Assembly: GCF_938039245.1 (NCBI RefSeq)
Contig: NZ_CALHVN010000054.1
Span: forward strand, 1-30,373
Source: an uncultured Campylobacter sp.
GTDB taxonomy: Bacteria; Campylobacterota; Campylobacteria; Campylobacterales; Campylobacteraceae
Reading direction: 5' to 3'
DNA length: 30,373 nt
Each line of letters begins with the position of its first letter. Position 1 is the first letter of the stretch. The translations under genes were made by a program, and so were the position numbers. The notes beneath the pieces are model-generated. The model searched no databases. It saw only the letters and a list, made by a program, of their open reading frames with translations, and was not told the DNA's origin. Positions 7,278 to 15,240 of the stretch are shown piece after piece.

Positions 7278-7745
7278 ATGCAAAAAGTGTATTTTAACTC
7301 GCCTATCGGCGTTTTGGAGATTTGCGGCGACGAGAGCGGAGTTTGCGAGATAAATTTCGTGCGAGAATTCGTCCGCACGGACGTAACGGATGCAAATTTA
7401 AAGCTTTGCTTAAGCGAGCTTGAAAGCTATTTTAAAGGTGAGCTTAAAACCTTTAAAACGCGGCTAAATATCGGCGGCACGGCGTTTCAAAGGTGCGTTT
7501 ACGAAAATCTGCAAAAGATTCCTTTCGGGCAGCGCGTCACGTACGCCCAGCTGGCAGCGATAACGGGGCGACCGAGGGCGTTTCGCGCGGCAGGCTCGGC
7601 AAACGCAAAAAACAAAATCCCAATCATCGTGCCTTGCCACAGAGTCGTCGCCTCAAACGGCCTTGGCGGATACAGCGGCGGCGAAGGGCTGGCGACTAAA
7701 ATTTGGCTTTTGGAGCATGAAGCGAAATTTAAAGATAAAGTTTAG
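7278..7745 (+). CDS. ogt: Methylated-DNA--protein-cysteine methyltransferase
   Basis: Suicide repair protein that takes the alkyl group from O6-alkylguanine or O4-alkylthymine onto a cysteine. The 155-aa length is normal for the Ogt/MGMT type. It shows FQRCVYENLQKIPFGQRVTY (the DNA-binding helix-turn-helix region), the arginine-finger segment FRAAGSANAKN, the active site PCHRVV with acceptor C120, and GLGGYSGG. ATG follows TTAAGGAATTACG. It is transcribed divergently from acnB with an 86-bp gap. The symbol ogt is by family; strain databases may use another. Confidence 0.93.
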   Translation: MQKVYFNSPIGVLEICGDESGVCEINFVREFVRTDVTDANLKLCLSELESYFKGELKTFKTRLNIGGTAFQRCVYENLQKIPFGQRVTYAQLAAITGRPRAFRAAGSANAKNKIPIIVPCHRVVASNGLGGYSGGEGLATKIWLLEHEAKFKDKV

Positions 7746-8162
7746 CATCTTTAAAATTTAACGGTGTAAATTCATCCAAACAAGCGCAAAATTGACGGCT
7801 TAATTTTAGTTAAACTTAAGCCTGACTACACGAAGCGCGGCACCGTTTTTAGTCGGCAAAATGCGAGGTAAATTTGCCGAAACCCAAATCTAGCAAGCAA
7901 ATAAACTCAGCCCGTTTCAAAACTCAAATTTAAATACAAAGTCGCCGGTAAATTTGAGGCAGAAATATATCTGCAAAAAGGCAAAAGCAAATTTAAACCG
8001 CAAACAAAAAACGCAAATTTGACCGAAAACCGCGCCGCCTTGGCTTTTTGCGCCATCTTGCCAGGCAGTAAAATTTCAAAAATAGCAAAATTTATCGTCC
8101 AAAACCCCGCTTAAAAAACAACAGCCAAAAACATCTCTTAAACCGGCGCATACCGCTAAATT
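7746..8162. other. Gene-free gap rich in AAATTT
   Basis: I find no supported gene, RNA or strong terminator. The stretch carries about nine AAATTT hexamers in 417 bp, mostly in the forms CAAATTTA, TAAATTTG and AAAATTT. Both flanking genes converge here, so two 3' ends lie in it. Confidence 0.6.
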
Positions 8163-8732
8163 TTACTTTTTACCCTTGGCTTGCGTGAGATCTCTACGAT
8201 TTAAAAACCACACTATAAATAGAAAAAAGGCGGCTATTTTTAAGCATGCGTAGATGAGATCCATGTTTTTCTGGGGCGTTTGCAGTTCATCTTCGTAGCT
8301 ATATTTGACGTAAACCTTGCCTGCATCATCTTCTAGCTGCAAGATTTCGTTGCCTAGCGGCATTACCTTGCTATATATAACCGCCCTCTTTTTTATGAGC
8401 GGTCTATATTTATCGTCATCTCTGCTGTCTATGTAGTATGATACCGCCGAGCCGTCGTCTAGCCTCAGTTTTAGCTTTCCGTCGCCTTTTAGACCGTAGT
8501 TTGCGGACTCCACCGTCCCTATGTTTTTCGCGAGTTCGTTTAGCGGTTTATAATCGCTATAAAAGACCATATCCTTGATAACAAACAGGATCAAAGTAAG
8601 ACACAAACCAACCATAGCCATCAAAAATGCCGAAAAGATACTTCTTAAGGCAGAGCCGTTACCGTAAAATCCCCTTTTTATAAAAACTACATACAAATAC
8701 GAGTTTTTGATTTTTTCTTTAAATTTCTCCAA
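8163..8732 (-). CDS. Two-segment membrane protein of unknown function
   Basis: 189 aa, no family recognised. A basic N-terminus is followed by a hydrophobic segment at about residues 30-52 (FSAFLMAMVGLCLTLILFVI). Then comes a soluble middle of about 100 residues rich in beta pattern (GTVESANYGLKGDGKLKLRL, RAVIYSKVMPLGNEILQLED), and a second hydrophobic segment near residues 157-172 (IYACLKIAAFFLFIVWFL) before a basic tail NRRDLTQAKGKK. This predicts both ends inside and the middle domain outside. It lies 22 bases downstream of the EamA gene on the same strand, so they are probably cotranscribed. The composition matches the core genome. Confidence 0.8.
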   Translation of the reverse strand: MEKFKEKIKNSYLYVVFIKRGFYGNGSALRSIFSAFLMAMVGLCLTLILFVIKDMVFYSDYKPLNELAKNIGTVESANYGLKGDGKLKLRLDDGSAVSYYIDSRDDDKYRPLIKKRAVIYSKVMPLGNEILQLEDDAGKVYVKYSYEDELQTPQKNMDLIYACLKIAAFFLFIVWFLNRRDLTQAKGKK

Positions 8733-8754
8733 ATTTAGCTCCCGTTACTTGATA

Positions 8755-9183
8755 CTATTTATCCGCAAAAGCCAGCGTAAACACGCCGCTAGCGATCAGC
8801 GCGATACCGATCCACTCTCGCGCGCTCGGGCGCTCGCCCAAAAATACAACCGCAAAAACAACAACCAAAACGACGCTAAGCTTATCTATGGGCGCTACCT
8901 GCGACGCAGAGCCTATCTGAAGCGCCTTAAAATACGCCAGCCACGACGCGCCCGTCGCAAGTCCGCTAAGCGCCAAAAATACCCAGTTTCGCGCGCCAAG
9001 CTCACCAAGCGGCTGCCACTTTTTGGCATAGGTTAGAAACAAAATCAGCGCCGCAGCGATAACCAGCGTCCTGATAAAGGTCGCGAAATTTGAGTCCACG
9101 CCCTCAAGCCCGACCTTGGCGAAGATCGCCGTAAGCGCGGCAAAAACCGCCGAAGCTAGCGCCCATAAAGCCCACTCTTGCAT
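8755..9183 (-). CDS. Half-size EamA/DMT family transporter
   Basis: 142 aa, one EamA unit of about five hydrophobic helices; classical EamA proteins carry two such units in about 290 aa. It begins MQEWALWALASAVFAALTAI, with PIDKLSVVLVVVFAVVFLGE (the conserved end of the unit) and the typical closing helix GIALIASGVFTLAFADK. Single-unit members work as dimers in this superfamily. The substrate cannot be told. ATG 9183 has a weak upstream ribosome site (AAAAAGGATAAATC). Confidence 0.88.
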   Translation of the reverse strand: MQEWALWALASAVFAALTAIFAKVGLEGVDSNFATFIRTLVIAAALILFLTYAKKWQPLGELGARNWVFLALSGLATGASWLAYFKALQIGSASQVAPIDKLSVVLVVVFAVVFLGERPSAREWIGIALIASGVFTLAFADK

Positions 9184-9680
9184 GATTTATCCTTTTTTGC
9201 GATTATAGTCTGATTTGGATAAATTTAGGGCAGGCATCGAGGCGGTAGAATCAAAAAATAGCTTAAATCAAGCTAAATCATGCGGCCTTTTTTAGCGCGC
9301 GATTTAGCCGCGCAGTATTTACAAGGTCGCAAGTACCGTCAAATTTAAAACTAAAAATCGCAGCAAACTTAAATCTACTTGCGGCGTGCCGAGTAAAATC
9401 AAATACCAAAAACGCGATACCGAGTAAATTTTAGTCCTAAAATTTACGCAAGCAGCGCAAAACGCGACTTGAAATATCAAAAGGCCGAGTGAAATTTGGC
9501 GGCTTACTAGCGGTTTTAAATTTTAGCCGGCAGCCATAAGAATCCGCGAAAGTCACTAAAATGCGTCAATTCTCGGCATATATCAAGCAATCCAAACAGG
9601 CTAAATTTAAGGCCCTTATAAAATTTTGTCTAATCAAAAATACGCAATTTAAGGCCTTGAAATTAGCGTTAAATCGCTTT
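9184..9680. other. Gene-free gap rich in AAATTT
   Basis: 497 bp without a supported gene. A 71-codon plus-strand frame (9561-9776) overlaps the end of recG and has no motif. About eight AAATTT hexamers occur, including a back-to-back pair near 9428-9445 (AAATTTTAGTCCTAAAATTT), which is an inverted repeat and could act as a weak hairpin. Nothing else recognised. Confidence 0.6.
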
Positions 9681-11594
9681 TTACCCAAGCCCCGCCCTAT
9701 CTTTAGCCGCTTGCGTGATGTCCTCTTCGTAGTCGTAGTATTCAAACATCGCGCCGTGCTGAAACGCGCCGTTTAGGATGTCGCCGCTTTGGCGATTTTT
9801 GAGGTCTATCTCGGCGATCTTAAAGCCGTCCAGCGTCTGGCAAAACTCCCTCAGTCGCGACGGCGGATTTTTAAGCTTCGTAAACAAAAAGCAAAATCCG
9901 CTCCCGCCGTTTCGCCCTACTCGTCCGCGCAACTGATGCAGGCTTGCTAGCCCTAGCCTTTCCGCACCCACGATCACGATAGTGCTAAGCCTTGGCAGCG
10001 AGATGCCGACCTCGACCACCGTCGTCGATAGCAGCACGTCTCCGCGCTCGCGAAATTCGCGCAGAACTTGCTCTTTTTCTTTGTCTTTGCCGTGCGTGAC
10101 GTAGACGTTTGCAAAATTTGCCCGCCAAAACCCCTGCGCCTCCTCTAGCCCCTGGTAGTTCGAGCTTTCGCTGCCCTCTACGAGCGGGTATATCACGGCG
10201 ACTTGCTTGCCTTTAGCGATTTGTGCTTTGATATGCGTCAGTAGCTCGCCAAAGTCCGCGCTTTGTAAAATTTGCGTGTGGATGCGCTTTTCAAAAGGCA
10301 TCTGCCGCAGGAAACTAAACTCCGCAAAGCTGCTTTGTATCATACTTAGCGTGCGCGGGATCGGCGTCGCCGAAAACTGTACCACGTGAGATCTAGTCTC
10401 ATTCGCCGCTTTTGCTTGCTTATTTCCTTTTTCGGGTGCGGTTGCGGTCAAATTTACCTGCTCGCCGCCGTCAAATTCGCCGTCCGCCTCGTCAAGCTGC
10501 GGGTCTTGCCCAAGCCCTCCGCTAGCTAGAGCGTTGATTTTCTCGCGTTGATTTGAGCCGAAACGGTGCTGCTCGTCTATCATAACAAGCGGCGCTGCGG
10601 GCAAGCTTTGATAGAGCAAAACGTGCGTGCCGATGATGAGATTTACGCCGTCAAATTCGGGCTTGTCGCCGCTTTTAACAAGCAAAACCCGCATAAAATC
10701 AGGCAGCAAACGCGCCGCCTCGGCGTAAATTTGCTCGGCTAGTATCGACGTGGGCGCCATGATGAGCGCAGGGCCGGGATAGACGCTAAGCGCGGCAGCT
10801 AGCATAACGAGCGTCTTGCCGCTGCCCACATCACCCATCACGACGCGTCGCACCGCATCTTTGCCGATAAAGTCCGCTCGCAAATCGGCGATAGCGTTTA
10901 GCTGGTCGGAAGTCGGCGCAAACGGCAAATTTTTAAGCCACAAAGAGATATCAAAAAGATTGATTTTAGGCGCCTTAAAGTGAGTTTTTTTAGCGTTTAG
11001 CTTTTTTAGGTAGTTGTAAATTTCAACGAATTTTAGCACCTCTTCGCCCGCTTTTTCTCGCACGAGTGCGTCCAGCATCGCCACGCTTTTTTCGTCTCCT
11101 CTGTGCAGATCTAGCAAAAACTCGGCCTCCTTAGGCGCAAGTCCAGCCTCAAGCAAATTGGGCAAATTTACGTATTTTTGGATCAAATTTTTAAACGAAT
11201 CGTCTCTGAGAGAGAGCTTGTATTTGGGTATGATTTCGTTTATTTTCGTGACGATTTTGGGATTGGTTAGCTGCCACGAGCCGTAGGCGTAGGCGCATTT
11301 GCCGCTCACGAACACGCTTTTGCCGACCTTAAATGCGCCGTGATGCCAAGGCTTGGCGTTAAAAATTACGATTTTGGCGTTTTGCTCCCACGCCTCGCAC
11401 CAGCATACGGCGTGCAGCATTCCGCCTTGGCGATACGCGCTTTTTATCTCTACGGCGACGCTCACGTGCCCGTCTTTTGGTGCGGCGGCCAGGCTCGTAT
11501 CCTCAAAGCTTTTAGGAAGCTTAAGCGCGAGGTCGAGCAGAGTGGTTACGCCGATTTTTTTTAGATTTATTCTGTCTTTTTCATCAAATTTCAT
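9681..11594 (-). CDS. recG: ATP-dependent DNA helicase RecG
   Basis: Remodels stalled forks and Holliday junctions. The wedge/OB-like N-terminal part (VSVAVEIKSAYRQGGMLHAV) is followed by superfamily 2 motifs: MGDVGSGKT (Walker A), MIDEQHRFG (DEQH box), FSATPIPRTLS (motif III), LSTTVVEVGISLP and QLRGRVGRNG. I choose ATG 11594 (MKFDEKDRIN, 637 aa). An upstream TTG at 11609 would add MPCFT inside the preceding gene. The start overlaps the end of the M16 gene by 11 bp, implying translational coupling. Between the DEQH box and motif III lies an unusual Gly/Asp/Glu/Ala-rich insert of about 35 residues (plus-strand 10395-10520) that E. coli RecG lacks. Confidence 0.95.
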   Translation of the reverse strand: MKFDEKDRINLKKIGVTTLLDLALKLPKSFEDTSLAAAPKDGHVSVAVEIKSAYRQGGMLHAVCWCEAWEQNAKIVIFNAKPWHHGAFKVGKSVFVSGKCAYAYGSWQLTNPKIVTKINEIIPKYKLSLRDDSFKNLIQKYVNLPNLLEAGLAPKEAEFLLDLHRGDEKSVAMLDALVREKAGEEVLKFVEIYNYLKKLNAKKTHFKAPKINLFDISLWLKNLPFAPTSDQLNAIADLRADFIGKDAVRRVVMGDVGSGKTLVMLAAALSVYPGPALIMAPTSILAEQIYAEAARLLPDFMRVLLVKSGDKPEFDGVNLIIGTHVLLYQSLPAAPLVMIDEQHRFGSNQREKINALASGGLGQDPQLDEADGEFDGGEQVNLTATAPEKGNKQAKAANETRSHVVQFSATPIPRTLSMIQSSFAEFSFLRQMPFEKRIHTQILQSADFGELLTHIKAQIAKGKQVAVIYPLVEGSESSNYQGLEEAQGFWRANFANVYVTHGKDKEKEQVLREFRERGDVLLSTTVVEVGISLPRLSTIVIVGAERLGLASLHQLRGRVGRNGGSGFCFLFTKLKNPPSRLREFCQTLDGFKIAEIDLKNRQSGDILNGAFQHGAMFEYYDYEEDITQAAKDRAGLG

Positions 11595-12807
11595 TGTAAA
11601 GCACGGCAAAACTGAGCTTTTCTATCTCCGCATGCTCCGCGATAAACGCGTTTAGCTCAGCAAGCTTTAGCTTCGAGATTTTTTCTAGCTCGTCTTTAAA
11701 ATTTCCTAGTTTAAAGCCGTTATAAAACTCGCTCTGAGCGATGTTTAAGCGGTTAAAAAGCGTCTCTTGGCGTAGCGGCTGCGAGCCTAACAAAAATCTT
11801 TTAGCCTGCGCTAGCTCGCCGGCTTTCACGCCGTTTTTGACGAATTTTGCAAATTCGTCTTTCACGACCGCGACCGCCTCGCTCCTGCTTTCGTTTTTGG
11901 TTTGTAGATAGCCCCAAATTTGAGAATGGCTGAGCGCAAATTCGCTCCTAGCATACGCCGAATACGCCAGCCCTCGCTTTACGCGGATCTCCTCCATCAG
12001 TCTACTGCCAAAGCCGCCTTCGCCCAAAATAAACGTCGCGACCTTAGCCTTATATCGCTCCTCGCGGGAAACGTCAAAAGGCGCGCCGAAGTAAATATAG
12101 GCTTGCTCGCTAGGTTTGATGATGGCTTTTTCGCCGCATTTTTCATCGGTTTTTAAAAGCCTTAGCTCGCGCGGCTTGCCCGCCTTTAAGGGGCTTAAAA
12201 TCTCGTCTAAATTTAGCTCCCCCGGCGCCACTTCGCCGCCCAGCACTACGAATAAATTTGCCAAATCAAGCTTGCTAGCGATGAAATTTTTAACGTCCTC
12301 TAGCGTGATACTCTCCACGCTTTGCTTCGTGCCGATGCTAGGCCTTGCTAAATTCGTACCAGGATACAGCAGTCCGTTTAGCGCGACTCTAGCTAGATAG
12401 TCGTAGTCGCTCTCGTTGCTAGATATCTCGCCCAGAGTCAGAGTTCGCACCTTCTCAAAGCTTTTTTGGCTTAAATTGGGCTCCTCTAAAAGCTCTTTTA
12501 GTTTAGCAAGCGCAAAAGAAAAGTGCTCCTTTAGGCAGTTTAGCTCAAACGCAAAGGTCTCAAATCCCACGCTCGCGTAAAGACTAATCGCGCGCGTTTC
12601 AAGCTCTTTAGCAAAGCCCGCCGCACCCTTGCTTAGCGTTCCTTCGTCAAAAATTTTAGCGACGAATTTAGCAAGTCCGGCCTTTTCCTCCGCGCAAGCT
12701 CCGGCGACCTTAAAAATAAGCTTTAGGCTCACCGCGGGCAGGGTTTTGCTAGCCTCGTAAACGGTCGGGATTTGTAAATTTGCGGCTTTTAAATTTATGA
12801 TTTTCAT
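11584..12807 (-). CDS. M16-family peptidase-like protein lacking the zinc site
   Basis: 407 aa, one M16 module pair (N-terminal fold, then the C-terminal half with GEGGFGSRLMEEIRVKRGLA, the R/Y signature region). The M16 zinc motif HxxEH should sit in GLAxFxxxx near residue 45, but here it reads GLAKFVAKIF: K47, A50 and K51 replace the two His and the Glu. It is thus probably a non-catalytic partner, as in M16B heterodimers, or a repurposed member. The start is ATG 12807, sharing one base with the mqnC stop (TGATG). Helicobacter pylori also pairs an mqnC-type gene with a processing-protease homolog, as I remember it. Confidence 0.85.
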   Translation of the reverse strand: MKIINLKAANLQIPTVYEASKTLPAVSLKLIFKVAGACAEEKAGLAKFVAKIFDEGTLSKGAAGFAKELETRAISLYASVGFETFAFELNCLKEHFSFALAKLKELLEEPNLSQKSFEKVRTLTLGEISSNESDYDYLARVALNGLLYPGTNLARPSIGTKQSVESITLEDVKNFIASKLDLANLFVVLGGEVAPGELNLDEILSPLKAGKPRELRLLKTDEKCGEKAIIKPSEQAYIYFGAPFDVSREERYKAKVATFILGEGGFGSRLMEEIRVKRGLAYSAYARSEFALSHSQIWGYLQTKNESRSEAVAVVKDEFAKFVKNGVKAGELAQAKRFLLGSQPLRQETLFNRLNIAQSEFYNGFKLGNFKDELEKISKLKLAELNAFIAEHAEIEKLSFAVLYNEI

Positions 12808-13856
12808 CAATAAAACCTTTCTAAAATGTCATAATTTGTATTGCGTTTGGCGGGTTTTTCGCCGATGTCTTTGATGAGGCGTATCATCTCGTCTTGATTC
12901 ATGCGGTAGCTAGCGCCCGCGGCCTTGACGACGTTTTCCTCCATCATCGTGCTGCCTAGGTCGTTTGCGCCAAACAGTAGCGCCAACTGCCCGATGTAGC
13001 TGCCCTGCGTGACCCAGCTGCTTTGGATGTTGGGTACGTTGTCTAAAAACAGCCTAGAGACCGCAAGCAGGCGCAAATAGCGATTCGAGCTTTGCTTTTT
13101 AATCTCGGGACGTTCGGCGGCTAGGCGCGTGTTTAGCCCCTGAAAGCTCCACAATATAAACGCTCTAAAGCCGCCCGTCTCATCCTGCAAGCTCCTGATA
13201 TGCTCCCAGTGCTCCACGATCTCGCGCGTGGTTTCGACGGTGCCAAACATCATCGTAGCCGTCGTCTTTAGCCCTTCCTCGTGCGCCTCGCGGTGGATGC
13301 GCAGCCAAGTCTCTACGTCGCATTTTTTAGGCGCGATCACGTCTCGGACGCGGTCGCTAAGTATCTCTGCTCCGGCTCCTGGCATCGAGTAGAGCCCCTT
13401 TTCTCGCAGACGGCGTAGCGCCTCTCTGGTGCTAATGCGCGAGATCCTCGCGATATAGTCGATCTCGACCGCTGAAAATCCATGTATCGTGATGCTTGGG
13501 TATTTTTTAGCGATAAACTCCACGAGATCCTCGTCCCACTCGATTTTTAACTTCGGATGCACGCCGCCTTGAAACAAAATTTGCGTCCCGCCGATAGCGA
13601 TGAGCTCCTCGATCTTTTGCCCGATCTCGTCAAAGCCGAGTACATAAGCGTCCTCGTCCTTGTGATCGCGGTAAAACGCGCAAAATTTACAGTCCACCCA
13701 GCACGCGTTCGTGTAGTTGATGTTTCTATCTACGATAAAGGTCGTGACGCCCTGAGGATGCAGCTCGCGTTTGCGCGCTAAAGCCATCGCTCCAAGCTCG
13801 TTTAGCTCGGCGTTTTCTATCAAATTTACCGCCTCGTCCACGCTTAGTCTATTCAA
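12807..13856 (-). CDS. mqnC: Dehypoxanthine futalosine cyclase (radical SAM)
   Basis: Third step of the futalosine route to menaquinone: cyclises dehypoxanthine futalosine using a 4Fe-4S cluster and SAM. 349 aa. C52, C56 and C59 form the CxxxCxxC motif (CWVDCKFC), followed by the Gly-rich LFQGGVHPKLKIEWDEDLVE, MPGAGAEILSDRVRD and TTATMMFGTVET, all typical of the MqnC/CofH-like group. The start is TTG in AAAGGAAAAATTTGAAT; there is no ATG before residue 24 and the product then matches the family from its first residues. It is the first gene of the coupled set mqnC - M16-like - recG. It implies menaquinone-based respiration. Confidence 0.94.
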   Translation of the reverse strand: MNRLSVDEAVNLIENAELNELGAMALARKRELHPQGVTTFIVDRNINYTNACWVDCKFCAFYRDHKDEDAYVLGFDEIGQKIEELIAIGGTQILFQGGVHPKLKIEWDEDLVEFIAKKYPSITIHGFSAVEIDYIARISRISTREALRRLREKGLYSMPGAGAEILSDRVRDVIAPKKCDVETWLRIHREAHEEGLKTTATMMFGTVETTREIVEHWEHIRSLQDETGGFRAFILWSFQGLNTRLAAERPEIKKQSSNRYLRLLAVSRLFLDNVPNIQSSWVTQGSYIGQLALLFGANDLGSTMMEENVVKAAGASYRMNQDEMIRLIKDIGEKPAKRNTNYDILERFY

Positions 13857-13973
13857 ATTTTTCCTTTAAATTTTTTACGCGAGTTTAGCGAAAAACGCTT
13901 TTATCTTTGATAAATTCGCGTTTTTTAACTTCTTGCGGATATCGTTTCGCGCTTCAACGCAAAGGAAAAAGAA

Positions 13974-14159
13974 ATGATTTTAAAATCCGTAAAAAACGCG
14001 GCCAAGCTAAGAAATTTAGCCCTTTTGGCGGTAGCTACTATGTCGATGTCTCGTCGCGCCATAAAAAGCTCGCTCGCAAAGACAACTGAGACGTGCCTAG
14101 ACGTCATCAAGGCGGGCGTGACGGTCTGTGCTGCCGCAGATAGCCGCTCTCCCGCATAA
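13974..14159 (+). CDS. Possible small basic protein
   Basis: A 61-codon frame with a good ribosome site (AAAGGAAAAAGAAATG). It begins MILKSVKNAAKLRNLALLAV and is Ala/Lys/Ser/Thr-rich with a short hydrophobic patch at residues 14-22. There is no recognised family. Overlapping frames of similar length exist on both strands (13907-14089 plus, 13925-14110 minus), so length alone proves nothing; the ribosome site is the main reason to prefer this one. It could also be a gene remnant. Confidence 0.35.
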   Translation: MILKSVKNAAKLRNLALLAVATMSMSRRAIKSSLAKTTETCLDVIKAGVTVCAAADSRSPA

Positions 14160-14244
14160 ACTGCGGCGTCAAATTTGCCGCGGCTTTTTAAATTTAACCC
14201 ATTTTGCCGCCCGCTTAAATTTAACCCGATTTATAAAGCTTAAA

Positions 14245-14274
14245 TTTGATAAAATCGCGAGATATTTTATCAAA
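14245..14274 (+). promoter_or_regulatory. Perfect 11-bp inverted repeat over the lipoprotein start region
   Basis: TTTGATAAAAT (14245-14255), an 8-base spacer, then ATTTTATCAAA (14264-14274): a perfect dyad. The right arm ends in the AAA that begins the ribosome site AAAGGAG (14272-14278) of the Cys/His-rich lipoprotein. It could be a DNA operator over the promoter (GATAAAAT resembles a -10) or an RNA hairpin that limits ribosome access. The dyad is seen; the function is inference. Confidence 0.55.
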
Positions 14275-14283
14275 GGAGAAAAG

Positions 14284-14625
14284 ATGAAAAATTTAGTTTT
14301 AGCTGCGATTTTGGCGCTATTTTTTGTAGGCTGCGCGGCAAACAAACCGGCTCCCGCCGAACAAAACGCACAGGAGTATCGCCACGCCACCCAGATAAAA
14401 GACGCTAGCTGCGCACAGTCTCACGCAGAGATGAAAGAGTGCCCTCATCACGGAAATCACGGAGCGGATAAAGGTCACGGCTGCGGCGGCGAGAGCGACA
14501 AATCAAAGTTATACCCAAAATGCGACGCAAAAGCGCAAGGCTGCGCGCAGCATAAAGGTTGCGCTCATCATGAAAAAAGCTGCGTAAGCGACGAAGCGCT
14601 CGCCTGCCCTCATCACAAGCACTAA
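14284..14625 (+). CDS. Cys/His-rich outer lipoprotein, probable metal binder
   Basis: 113 aa from ATG 14284 (ribosome site AAAGGAG). The lipoprotein signal MKNLVLAAILALFFVGC has its lipid-acceptor cysteine at C17. The mature part is hydrophilic and carries eight more cysteines and twelve histidines in clusters such as CPHHGNHG, GHGCGG, CAQHKGCAHH and CPHHKH, a composition suited to binding Cu, Zn, Ni or similar ions. No family name recognised. The frame extends upstream to 14128, but the lipobox and ribosome site fix the start. It may be metal-regulated through the dyad just upstream. A second lipoprotein (16714) with CxxC follows 2 kb away. The metal role is inference. Confidence 0.8.
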   Translation: MKNLVLAAILALFFVGCAANKPAPAEQNAQEYRHATQIKDASCAQSHAEMKECPHHGNHGADKGHGCGGESDKSKLYPKCDAKAQGCAQHKGCAHHEKSCVSDEALACPHHKH

Positions 14626-14630
14626 AATTT

Positions 14631-14662
14631 AAATGCGGTCAAGGTCAAATTTGATCGCATTT
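14631..14662 (+). terminator. Stem-loop after the lipoprotein gene
   Basis: AAATGCGGTCAA (14631-14642) pairs with TTGATCGCATTT (14651-14662): twelve pairs, one of them G-U, with an 8-base loop, starting five bases after the stop codon. Only TTT follows, so it is a weak intrinsic terminator or a 3' stabiliser. Confidence 0.5.
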
Positions 14663-14722
14663 CCCCATCAAATTTGCGCCTGCCGGCAACATAAAACCAA
14701 GTTAAATTTCGCTGCAAAGTAG

Positions 14723-15229
14723 TTAAATTTCGGTTTTAGTCTCGTCGTCTAAAATTTTAAGCAAGCTGGGCATCCTAAACTCGCCGCTCATCCCCTTTAC
14801 TAGCCGTGCCGCTTCGTCTACATCCATACCGATCGCGCTAATAAAAAGCGGCCTTTTGCTACCGCCTCTGCAAATTTCTCTTACAAATTTGCAGCTACCT
14901 TTAAAAGGCGATTTAGCTACACCCACGATCTGCACTCTGCGCTCCAAGCACTCGTATAAATGCCCGCCCAGACCGTATCCGCCCTCGTCGTCAATATAAA
15001 CGAAACCGTCGATCACGATGAGCGAGATATCCCGCACATCCAAATCCTGCAAAAGCGAGACGATGCACGGTAGCTCCCTTTTATAAAAGCTTCCGCTCTC
15101 ATAGGGCGCTACGCCGTCCACTACTTTTGAGATGATTTTGAGCGGCTTTTCGTCGCTAAAGTTTTCAAACAAAACCCCTACGACTTTAGCCTTGTTTCCC
15201 GTATAATACGCATCTACGGCAAGTTTCAT
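14723..15229 (-). CDS. Divergent endonuclease V family protein
   Basis: 168 aa against about 220 for E. coli Nfi, which cuts near deaminated (inosine) DNA. Conserved catalytic acids can be placed: D6 (VDAYY), E52 (KRELP, for the family FREYP) and D74 (VIDGF, for VDGHG). GGHLYECLERRVQIVGVAKS matches the SHFGLL...TIGVAKK stretch and PLFISAIGMDVDEA matches the C-terminal core. It lacks the first 30 or so residues of Nfi, and the wedge PYIPG is PYESG. Fold membership is likely; activity on inosine is uncertain. It lies downstream of nfeD beyond a hairpin, probably as its own unit or by readthrough. Confidence 0.8.
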   Translation of the reverse strand: MKLAVDAYYTGNKAKVVGVLFENFSDEKPLKIISKVVDGVAPYESGSFYKRELPCIVSLLQDLDVRDISLIVIDGFVYIDDEGGYGLGGHLYECLERRVQIVGVAKSPFKGSCKFVREICRGGSKRPLFISAIGMDVDEAARLVKGMSGEFRMPSLLKILDDETKTEI

Positions 15230-15240
15230 CGATATCTTTT

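Noticed and set aside
7746..8162. CRISPR-like or tandem repeat array from the regular AAATTT words
   Set aside because: There is no constant repeat length, no constant spacer and no cas gene; only the hexamer recurs.
9561..9776. 71-codon plus-strand frame overlapping the recG end
   Set aside because: Basic, low-information peptide; antisense to a conserved helicase gene.
11595..11609. Earlier TTG start for recG adding MPCFT
   Set aside because: The ATG at 11594 gives the family-like N-terminus and a normal 11-bp coupling overlap.
14128..14283. 52-codon upstream extension of the Cys/His lipoprotein frame
   Set aside because: The lipobox must be near the N-terminus and the strong ribosome site is just before ATG 14284.
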